The position numbers were made by a program, and so were the translations under genes. Source: Nitrosopumilaceae archaeon (GTDB lineage Archaea; Thermoproteota; Nitrososphaeria; Nitrososphaerales; Nitrosopumilaceae). Taken from it: a stretch of 10,951 nucleotides of DNA. The stretch is from positions 1 through 10,951 of the forward strand of contig JACENB010000152.1 in the NCBI GenBank assembly GCA_013867245.1, given 5' to 3'. Below, in pieces: positions 1 through 5,007 of the stretch (its first letter is position 1; each line of letters begins with the position of its first letter). Under the pieces are notes generated by a model. That model did no database searches, was not told the DNA's origin, and was given only the letters and a program-made list of their open reading frames with translations.

Positions 1-57
1 CACATTTTAGAACATCATGAATCAGAAATGACGGCAAAAATAAGCGTCAAATCTTAG
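1..57 (+). CDS. possible C-terminal tail of an upstream gene (partial)
   Basis: Frame 1 is open from the window edge and ends at a TAG at 55-57, giving 18 residues (HILEHHESEMTAKISVKS). The other two plus-strand frames stop within the first 20 bases. The piece is too short to assign to a family, and an open frame of this length can occur by chance. It fits the end of a gene whose body lies to the left of the window, with 73 bases between its stop and the transporter start. Confidence 0.25.
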   Translation, partial: HILEHHESEMTAKISVKS

Positions 58-90
58 AAAATAAATCAATTCAAGTTTTTCTAGGTAGTT

Positions 91-100
91 CTTATATGAA
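91..100 (+). promoter_or_regulatory. TATA box of the symporter gene
   Basis: CTTATATGAA is a good archaeal TATA element. Taking the usual distance of about 26 bases, transcription would begin near 121 and leave a leader of about 10 bases before the ATG at 131. The AAGGA at 120-124, six bases before the ATG, could pair with the 16S rRNA 3' end, but it would sit at the very 5' end of such a transcript. Confidence 0.5.
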
Positions 101-130
101 ACAAGAATGGAAAAAATCTAAGGACTTCAT

Positions 131-1408
131 ATGACATTGAAAAATTATATTTTCAAACAATTGTGGCTTCAAGTTGTTATAGCTTTACTTGTTGGATTAG
201 GAGTAGGCTTAGTTTTAGGAGATGATGTGGGTGTCGGTTTAGATGACAACAGTTTAGATTCTCTTTCATCGTATCTGAAAATTCCAGCTAACATATTTCT
301 GAGTGTGATTTTGATGATCATAGTTCCATTAATTTTTGCATCAATTATTGTTGCAATTACTAATTTAGGTACAAAGGAAAAAATGAAAACTCTAGGACTG
401 GGAATTGGAGTTTATTTTGTAATTACTACAACAATTGCAATTCTAATTGCAATAACTCTTGCATCAATCATTGCTCCAGGAAGTATTCTAGACCTTACTG
501 CACTTCAAGAAACACATGACTTGTCTGAAGAGGATTTGAAAGTTACAGAAGGTTTCTCAGTAGATGATATTCCAGATATAGCGTCAAACATTATTCCAAG
601 AAATCCAATAGTTTCTTATCTTGAAGGACAGATGTTAAGCATTTTGATAATGGCAATGATAGTCGGCTTGGCAATGGCTGCACTTCCAAAAGAGTCAGTC
701 AAACCATTGTTGGATTTACTTGAATCTGTTCAAAAAATTACATTATACATTCTCATCATGGCAATGAAGATTGTGCCGTTTGCAGTTTTTGGTTTGATTG
801 TAGGCATGGTTGCCAAAGTAGGAGTAGAAACAATGGCAGGACTTGGAGTATACATGGCAACTGTAATCATAGGATTAGGAGCAATGTTGTTGGTATACAC
901 AATGATCATAAAGTTTGTAGCTAAAAGACCAATCTCATCCACATTTTCAAAATTCCGTAATCCTCAGACCTTGGCTTTCTCAACTGCAAGTTCAATGGCA
1001 ACAATGCCAGTGACATTAAAGACTGCAGAAGAGGAACTTAAACTAGACACACGCGTCTCAAAATTTGTAATTCCACTTGGAACTACAGTGAATATGGATG
1101 GTACTGCAATGTATCAAGTAATAGCAGTATTCTTTTTGGCACAACTATTTGCAATAGAGTTGAGCATATTCTCCATACTTGTAATTATCATCACTTCACT
1201 CTTAGCATCAATTGGAACTCCTGCAGTTCCAGGGGCTGGAACAATTGTCTTAACAACAATACTCATAACAGTAGGAATTCCGCCAGTTGGAATCTTGTTA
1301 CTACTTTCAGTAGATAGAATTTTGGATATGATTAGAACGATGGTTAATGTTACAGGAGATCTCACTGCATCTTGCGCATTTAGTGAAATAACGCGAGAAA
1401 AGAATTGA
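131..1408 (+). CDS. gltP: dicarboxylate/acidic amino acid:cation symporter (DAACS family)
   Basis: This 425-residue membrane protein belongs to the glutamate/aspartate transporter family (GltPh, EAAT, DctA), which uses a Na+ or H+ gradient to take up acidic amino acids or C4 dicarboxylates. The whole family architecture is present: eight hydrophobic helices, the first re-entrant hairpin with TASSMATMP (285-293), the NMDGT motif in TM7 (321-325), the second hairpin with GTPAVPGAG, and the TM8 substrate/cation site. In TM8, D395, D399, R402, T403, N406 and D410 line up with GltPh D390, D394, R397, T398, N401 and D405. The retained arginine at the R397 position argues for an acidic substrate and against the neutral amino acid type. 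Length is close to GltPh (about 417). The start is the first ATG after a TATA box. It appears monocistronic and ends at a hairpin terminator. Exact substrate and coupling ion cannot be read from sequence; the gltP symbol is by family only. Confidence 0.93.
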   Translation: MTLKNYIFKQLWLQVVIALLVGLGVGLVLGDDVGVGLDDNSLDSLSSYLKIPANIFLSVILMIIVPLIFASIIVAITNLGTKEKMKTLGLGIGVYFVITTTIAILIAITLASIIAPGSILDLTALQETHDLSEEDLKVTEGFSVDDIPDIASNIIPRNPIVSYLEGQMLSILIMAMIVGLAMAALPKESVKPLLDLLESVQKITLYILIMAMKIVPFAVFGLIVGMVAKVGVETMAGLGVYMATVIIGLGAMLLVYTMIIKFVAKRPISSTFSKFRNPQTLAFSTASSMATMPVTLKTAEEELKLDTRVSKFVIPLGTTVNMDGTAMYQVIAVFFLAQLFAIELSIFSILVIIITSLLASIGTPAVPGAGTIVLTTILITVGIPPVGILLLLSVDRILDMIRTMVNVTGDLTASCAFSEITREKN

Positions 1409-1414
1409 AGTATT

Positions 1415-1436
1415 CTCAATAAAGATTGAGTTTTTT
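1415..1436 (+). terminator. hairpin plus U-tract terminator of the symporter gene
   Basis: CTCAAT (1415-1420) pairs perfectly with ATTGAG (1425-1430) around an AAAG loop and is followed by six T (1431-1436). It sits 6 bases after the symporter stop codon. The T run follows the stem only on the plus strand, so it should act on the symporter transcript and not on the convergent DHH gene. Archaea usually terminate at U tracts, so the stem may be auxiliary. Confidence 0.65.
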
Positions 1437-1438
1437 AA

Positions 1439-2545
1439 TTATTTTATTTTTTTATTTAATTCTGTGATGAATTTTTTTATTTTTGGTTTTGGAATGACAG
1501 CTCCACATGCTCTATCGTGTCCACCACCAGAACCGCCAAGATCAGTTGCCAACAAATTAACAATTTTTCCCAGATGGACTTTACAGTTTTTGGAGCCTCT
1601 AACAGAGACGGCATAGATGCCGTGGTCTACTCTTTCTTTGTATGCAACACCTACGTCTTTACCAGATAATCCCATTACAAAGTTTACAGCACCGCTTGCA
1701 CCAGAGTCAGTAATCTCCATGTGTCCTAGATTTTTCATGGTCTTCATGCCTGCCTTTACTTTGGCAATCATTTGAGAGAGTTTTTCAACTTGGATTTGTG
1801 CAAACTCAAAGGTGTTAGGAATGTCATGAGGGAATTTAGATTCTGCTAACTCTTCAACCAAATACAATAGGTAATCTGGTTCTTTTTGATGACCTACAAT
1901 GTTGTAGGTAAGAACAGTAGCACTAATGAGTGCAAATTGTCTATCATACATTTGAAGGAGTTTTGCACCTAATGGTCTATCTTCCATGTAATCAGTGATT
2001 GCAGCGCAGGTTGCAACAAAAGTTGCATGTTCATTTAATTTTGATTTGAATGCATTGTATACTTGAACAGTAGTACATTCATTGATATCATGAATTACTT
2101 TGACTTTGATTTTTTGTAGTGATTTTACAACAGCAGGATCAATGTCATGGTGATCAATGTATGTAACTGAGACTTTATTTTTTCTCAGAGATTTCATAAT
2201 ATCAATAAATTCATCTTGAGTCTTTTTGCTCAGACCCAAATCACAAATGTATAATGACTTTAATTTTTCATCAAGTACTACTTGTTGTAATGCCTCCATT
2301 TGTCCAGGATAATCAACTAGTATGGCATCACCACCAAATGCTTGTCTAATTAGTGCAGCAGAACTAATACCATCAGCATCTTCTTTATGAGAAATACAGA
2401 TAACTTTGGTACGTTTTGATTTTGTAGTTTTTTTAGGAGTGGATTTTTTGGTTGTTTTTTTAACGACTTTTTTGGTTGCAGTTTTTTTGGTCTTTTTAGT
2501 TGCAGATTTCTTTGCAGAGGATTTCTTTGATGCAGCCAACATCAT
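1439..2545 (-). CDS. DHH/DHHA1 family phosphoesterase with lysine-rich N-terminal tail
   Basis: The 368-residue protein combines a basic tail with a DHH-superfamily metallo-phosphoesterase (RecJ, NrnA and pyrophosphatase relatives). Visible motifs are H53-x2-D56-x-D58-G (motif I), D102 in CDLG (motif II), DHH at 131-133 (motif III), a later Asp in ITDYMEDR (motif IV), and the DHHA1 nucleic-acid/substrate motif GGSGGGH at 337-343. These metal ligands suggest an active Mn2+-dependent enzyme cutting phosphodiester bonds in nucleic acids or small nucleotides; the true substrate is unknown. Residues 1-47 hold 19 Lys and one Arg with Ser, Thr and Ala, mostly as KK pairs every four to five residues, like histone H1 tails. 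The start is supported by a TATA palindrome centred 22 bases upstream, which predicts a leaderless message beginning at the double ATG (2545/2542). The next Met is residue 83, inside the catalytic domain. It lies 39 bases after the small gene upstream. It is shorter than typical RecJ/GAN proteins, so that name is not used. Confidence 0.9.
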   Translation of the reverse strand: MMLAASKKSSAKKSATKKTKKTATKKVVKKTTKKSTPKKTTKSKRTKVICISHKEDADGISSAALIRQAFGGDAILVDYPGQMEALQQVVLDEKLKSLYICDLGLSKKTQDEFIDIMKSLRKNKVSVTYIDHHDIDPAVVKSLQKIKVKVIHDINECTTVQVYNAFKSKLNEHATFVATCAAITDYMEDRPLGAKLLQMYDRQFALISATVLTYNIVGHQKEPDYLLYLVEELAESKFPHDIPNTFEFAQIQVEKLSQMIAKVKAGMKTMKNLGHMEITDSGASGAVNFVMGLSGKDVGVAYKERVDHGIYAVSVRGSKNCKVHLGKIVNLLATDLGGSGGGHDRACGAVIPKPKIKKFITELNKKIK

Positions 2546-2561
2546 GAAAAACTACAAACCC

Positions 2562-2573
2562 TCATTTAAATGA
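2562..2573 (-). promoter_or_regulatory. palindromic TATA element of the DHH gene
   Basis: TCATTTAAATGA is a perfect 12-base palindrome holding TTTAAA. Its centre is 22 to 26 bases before the tandem ATG codons of the DHH gene, as expected for a TATA box driving a leaderless transcript. It suggests the DHH gene has its own promoter although the small gene upstream is on the same strand. Confidence 0.5.
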
Positions 2574-2584
2574 AGAATGGAATC

Positions 2585-2776
2585 TCAAGATTTTCTGGAT
2601 GATTTTTTGACACTTTGATTTACTAGAGAACTTGAATCAAGGTACACCTCATAAAGAGAGAGTCCTTCCATCTGGTTTTGATGATCAACTTCCTGGATTT
2701 TTTTTAGTTCTTCAATAGATGCGTTAAGGACCAAGTCATCAAGTTTTTGTAGATTTTCGCGTTCGCTGGGAGTCAT
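2585..2776 (-). CDS. small conserved-looking protein of unknown function (63 aa)
   Basis: I do not recognise this protein. It is 63 residues, acidic and probably helical in the first two thirds (charged/leucine pattern from residue 5 to 30), with a GLSLYEV segment at 38-44 and a basic serine/lysine-rich end. There is no signal peptide or membrane segment, so it is likely cytoplasmic. It starts at ATG 2776, is divergent from citrate synthase across a 119-base gap, and precedes the DHH gene by 39 bases on the same strand. The LDDLV at 12-16 and the GLSLYEV motif recur at nearly the same positions in the small gene at 4064-4270, suggesting a shared family. A weak TATA-like CTAATATG on the minus strand (2819-2826) could start transcription about 20 bases before the ATG. 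Confidence 0.6.
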   Translation of the reverse strand: MTPSERENLQKLDDLVLNASIEELKKIQEVDHQNQMEGLSLYEVYLDSSSLVNQSVKKSSRKS

Positions 2777-2806
2777 TTAATTTTTGATTAAAAATTCTCA
2801 TTTAGG

Positions 2807-2819
2807 GCCAAAAGTTGGC
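2807..2819. promoter_or_regulatory. inverted repeat between divergent genes, possible operator
   Basis: GCCAA (2807-2811) and TTGGC (2815-2819) form a perfect 5-base dyad around AAG in the 119-base gap between the 63-residue protein gene and citrate synthase. It lies upstream of both starts, where a regulator could bind. No regulator family is recognised and a dyad this short can be chance. Confidence 0.25.
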
Positions 2820-2861
2820 ATATTAGACTAATTACTAAATTTCATAGACATAATTTTAGCG

Positions 2862-2872
2862 AAAATATAATA
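2862..2872 (+). promoter_or_regulatory. TATA box of citrate synthase
   Basis: AAAATATAATA is centred about 29 bases before the ATG at 2896. The usual archaeal spacing puts the transcription start near 2893, so the message would be leaderless or carry a leader of a few bases. No Shine-Dalgarno-like sequence precedes the ATG, which agrees with this. Confidence 0.6.
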
Positions 2873-2895
2873 GAAGAATTTTTGCTAGGCTCAAT

Positions 2896-4059
2896 ATGGA
2901 GACCAAAAACATTGGCTTGCGAGGAATTGAGGTTGCAGATACCAGAATTTCAAACATTGATGGTGAGAAGGGCAAGCTAATCTACAGAGGATTTGACATT
3001 TTAGATCTTACAAAGAATTCAACATTTGAAGAGACAGCATACTTGCTTCTTTATGATAATCTACCTACAAAGGCACAACTAGATGAATTTAATCAAAAAC
3101 TAGTTGATGCAAGATACATTCCAAAACAGATGCAAAAGAACATGGGAAACTGGAGAAAGGATGCAGATCCTATGGATATGCTTCAAGCATTTGTTTCTGC
3201 ACTTGCTGGCTATTATGATGAAGAATTTTCAAATAAAGAGGCAAGTTATGAGAAGGCAATCAACCTAATTGCCAAAGTTCCAACAATAATTGCAAGTTGG
3301 CAGCGAATTAGAAACGGACTACCAATTGTAGATCCAGATTCATCTCTTAGTCATGCAGCAAACTTCCTATACATGATGTCAGGTGAAAAACCAGACCCAG
3401 AAGTTGAAAAGATTTTTGATGTATGTTTGATTCTACATGCAGACCACACATTCAATGCATCAACATTTACAGCTAGACAAGTGGCATCAACGAGAGCTCA
3501 CATGTATTCAGCATCAAGTGCTGCAATTGGAGCTCTAAGTGGTGAATTACACGGTGGAGCAAATACTGAAGTCATGAAGATGTTATTAGACATTAAAGAA
3601 ATTGACAGAGTAGAGCCATGGATTAAAGAAAAGATGAGTGCAGGAGAAAGAATTATGGGAATGGGTCATGCAGTCTACAGAACGTATGATCCAAGGGCCC
3701 AAGTTCTAAAAGAACTATCAAGAAAGCTTGCAGAAAAAACAAAAGAACCATGGTTTGATATGACTGAAAAAGTTGAAACTACAACAATTTCTGAAATGAA
3801 AGCACAGAAAGGAAAAGACATCTATCCAAATGTTGATTTGTATAGTGCATCAATTTACTATATGCTAAAAATTCCAGTTGACTTGAACACACCAATTTTT
3901 GCAATATCTAGAGTAGTAGGATGGGCAGCACACATCATTGAAGAAAAGTTTGCAGAAGCTGCACCAAAGCCAGCATTATACAGACCAAAAGCAACGTATG
4001 TTGGAAAGTATTGTGGTCCAGAAGGTTGTGAATATCAATCACTAGACTTGAGAAAATAA
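2896..4059 (+). CDS. gltA: citrate synthase
   Basis: This enzyme condenses acetyl-CoA with oxaloacetate to citrate in the cytoplasm. At 387 residues it matches the short archaeal/Gram-positive type I form. The catalytic triad is visible: H219 in GELHGGAN, H258 in GMGHAVYRTYDPRA and D314 in NVDLYS, followed by the ISRVVGWAAHIIEE segment with a conserved arginine. The N-terminus (NIGLRGIEVADTRIS, then YRGFDI) is typical of the family. The C-terminus is unusual in having C373-x4-C378 after the RPKATYVG segment. In ammonia-oxidising archaea, which fix carbon by the 3-hydroxypropionate/4-hydroxybutyrate cycle, citrate synthase would mainly feed 2-oxoglutarate for glutamate synthesis (established pathway knowledge). 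A 2-methylcitrate synthase activity cannot be excluded by sequence, but no prp neighbours are seen. It converges with a small gene whose stop is 4 bases away. Confidence 0.95.
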   Translation: METKNIGLRGIEVADTRISNIDGEKGKLIYRGFDILDLTKNSTFEETAYLLLYDNLPTKAQLDEFNQKLVDARYIPKQMQKNMGNWRKDADPMDMLQAFVSALAGYYDEEFSNKEASYEKAINLIAKVPTIIASWQRIRNGLPIVDPDSSLSHAANFLYMMSGEKPDPEVEKIFDVCLILHADHTFNASTFTARQVASTRAHMYSASSAAIGALSGELHGGANTEVMKMLLDIKEIDRVEPWIKEKMSAGERIMGMGHAVYRTYDPRAQVLKELSRKLAEKTKEPWFDMTEKVETTTISEMKAQKGKDIYPNVDLYSASIYYMLKIPVDLNTPIFAISRVVGWAAHIIEEKFAEAAPKPALYRPKATYVGKYCGPEGCEYQSLDLRK

Positions 4060-4063
4060 TTTT

Positions 4064-4270
4064 CTAATTTCTGGTACTAAGCCAATCTTTAGCTTTAGAG
4101 TTTACATCATGCTTGTACAACACTTCAAAAACCATATCATAAAATGTGATACCTTTCTTCTGAGCCTGCTCATCAAGCCACTTTATACCATCTGCCAATT
4201 CAGGATCATACTCAGAGAATTCTACTAATTCATCTACCATTTTTGAAAAGAAGGCGTGAGATTCAAGCAT
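4064..4270 (-). CDS. small protein of unknown function (68 aa; longer 86-aa start possible)
   Basis: I do not recognise this protein. It is acidic, probably helical and cytoplasmic, with VDELV at 12-16 and GITFYDM at 40-46. A frame continues up to a TTG at 4324 (86 residues), but the ATG at 4270 is preferred for three reasons. AAAGGTG (4276-4282) lies five bases before it as a good ribosome binding site. The upstream codons contain the TATA-like AATATATT (4312-4319), which would place transcription start near 4289, inside the longer frame. With this start its two motifs fall at nearly the same residue numbers as in the 63-residue protein at 2585-2776. The TTG start would also leave only 22 bases between two divergent genes. 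Its TAG stop is 4 bases from the citrate synthase stop, so the two 3' ends must overlap as transcripts. Confidence 0.6.
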   Translation of the reverse strand: MLESHAFFSKMVDELVEFSEYDPELADGIKWLDEQAQKKGITFYDMVFEVLYKHDVNSKAKDWLSTRN

Positions 4271-4311
4271 AACTACACCTTTCAATCTTTGATCATAAGT
4301 GAAGGATTCAA

Positions 4312-4319
4312 AATATATT
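4312..4319. promoter_or_regulatory. palindromic TATA element, possible shared divergent promoter
   Basis: AATATATT is its own reverse complement. Counting about 26 bases each way gives a plus-strand start near 4341, six bases before the TTG at 4347, and a minus-strand start near 4289, about 19 bases before the ATG at 4270. One element could therefore serve both directions. Flanking BRE sequences that would set direction are not obvious. Confidence 0.4.
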
Positions 4320-4346
4320 GACAAAAAACCACTTTTTGGATGACAA

Positions 4347-4694
4347 TTGGACCATGTTTTCTATTTTGATGGAGATAGTGAGAAAATCTCATGGAAAATA
4401 CAATCAGGAGATTCTATTGCAGAGCAAAATAGAGAACATGTTCAAATGTACAAAAATAAAGTGACAAATTTACAATCAAAATACATTGCATTACATGTAG
4501 GTCTATTTTGGGCAATTGGAGTATTTATCATAAAAAATGAAGATAACATCAAAGTAATGTGCAATGAAAAAGAAATGTTTGAACATTTCAAATTCAACAA
4601 AGAAATCAATGATGAATTTATCAAAAATAGAATGCGATTCATCAAACAATTAATTTCACAAAGAAAGTTGAAAATAGAATTTGACTTAGTTTGA
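4347..4694 (+). CDS. protein of unknown function (115 aa), first gene of an overlapping pair
   Basis: I do not recognise this protein. The TTG at 4347 is the only start that covers the N-terminus: an in-frame TGA lies two codons upstream and the first internal Met is residue 34. It begins with an acidic/aromatic stretch (FYFDGD), contains a 16-residue hydrophobic segment rich in aromatic residues at 47-62 (IALHVGLFWAIGVFII), and ends in a basic, probably helical region with MRFIKQLISQRKLKIEF. The hydrophobic segment is short and includes a His, so it could be a buried core strand/helix or a marginal membrane segment. Its TGA stop overlaps the TTG start of the next gene (TTGA at 4691-4694), which suggests translational coupling. 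Base composition over 4381-4980 is about 26% GC, well below the cupredoxin that follows. Confidence 0.62.
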   Translation: MDHVFYFDGDSEKISWKIQSGDSIAEQNREHVQMYKNKVTNLQSKYIALHVGLFWAIGVFIIKNEDNIKVMCNEKEMFEHFKFNKEINDEFIKNRMRFIKQLISQRKLKIEFDLV

Positions 4695-4972
4695 CCAAGA
4701 AAAAAACAAAGGCAAAAGAGCTTAAGACCAAAAACGATCAGTTACTTGGTGACAGCTCAGTTGCTTTGTATGAGGTTATTAAAATACAGAATCATAAAAG
4801 AAAGAATTGTTCAACTTCATTGACAACAGTCAATGTTGTAATAGAGCGATCATATGTAATTTTTAACGAATTTTTAGAAAATTTGAAAAAATTTGAAAAT
4901 TTTACAGAAATCAAATCTCTTCAAAGAAAAAAACTAGAAAAAATTGATTATGAATGTAAGAATGAAGATTAG
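4691..4972 (+). CDS. lysine-rich protein of unknown function (93 aa), second gene of an overlapping pair
   Basis: I do not recognise this protein. It starts at a TTG that overlaps the TGA of the gene before it, so it is probably translated by coupling. The first 15 residues are very basic (TKKKTKAKELKTK), and the rest looks helical and charged (for example EFLENLKKFENF and SLQRKKLEKIDYECKNED), with Cys at 40 and 89. There is no membrane segment or signal peptide. The basic N-terminus could contact nucleic acid or ribosomes, but that is only inference from charge. The gene is among the most AT-rich parts of the window. It ends 35 bases before the cupredoxin, which has its own TATA box, so it is probably not in one operon with it. 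Confidence 0.52.
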   Translation: MTKKKTKAKELKTKNDQLLGDSSVALYEVIKIQNHKRKNCSTSLTTVNVVIERSYVIFNEFLENLKKFENFTEIKSLQRKKLEKIDYECKNED

Positions 4973-4981
4973 ATTTATTTA
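4973..4981 (+). promoter_or_regulatory. TATA box of the cupredoxin gene
   Basis: ATTTATTTA directly follows the TAG of the previous gene and is centred about 31 bases before the ATG at 5008. A start near 5003 would leave a leader of about five bases. No ribosome binding site is seen, in keeping with a leaderless or nearly leaderless message. Confidence 0.5.
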
Positions 4982-5007
4982 CCTTATAGCCAAGTCTCTG
5001 ATCAACT

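Noticed and set aside
730..1419. Minus-strand open frames antisense to the symporter (730-942 and 1114-1419)
   Set aside because: They lie opposite a gene with complete family motifs, resemble no known protein, and their hydrophobic make-up follows from the membrane helix codons on the other strand.
2400..2520. Long runs of T on the plus strand that look like a chain of terminators
   Set aside because: They are the complement of AAA-rich lysine codons encoding the basic tail of the DHH protein.
1439..2545. Naming the DHH protein RecJ or GINS-associated nuclease
   Set aside because: The core is only about 320 residues, lacks the extra domains of RecJ/GAN, and many DHH/DHHA1 enzymes act on small nucleotides instead.
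2777..2895. tRNA or small RNA gene in the 119-base divergent gap
   Set aside because: No cloverleaf, conserved T-loop sequence or extended stem is visible; the promoter elements and a short dyad account for the space.
4442..4645. Minus-strand frame opposite the 115-residue unknown protein
   Set aside because: The plus frame has a TATA box, coupling with the next gene and a more protein-like sequence. The minus frame looks like an AT-rich shadow.
4347..4972. Toxin-antitoxin pair
   Set aside because: Small overlapping genes fit the layout, but neither product resembles a known toxin or antitoxin and there is no autoregulatory operator to point to.
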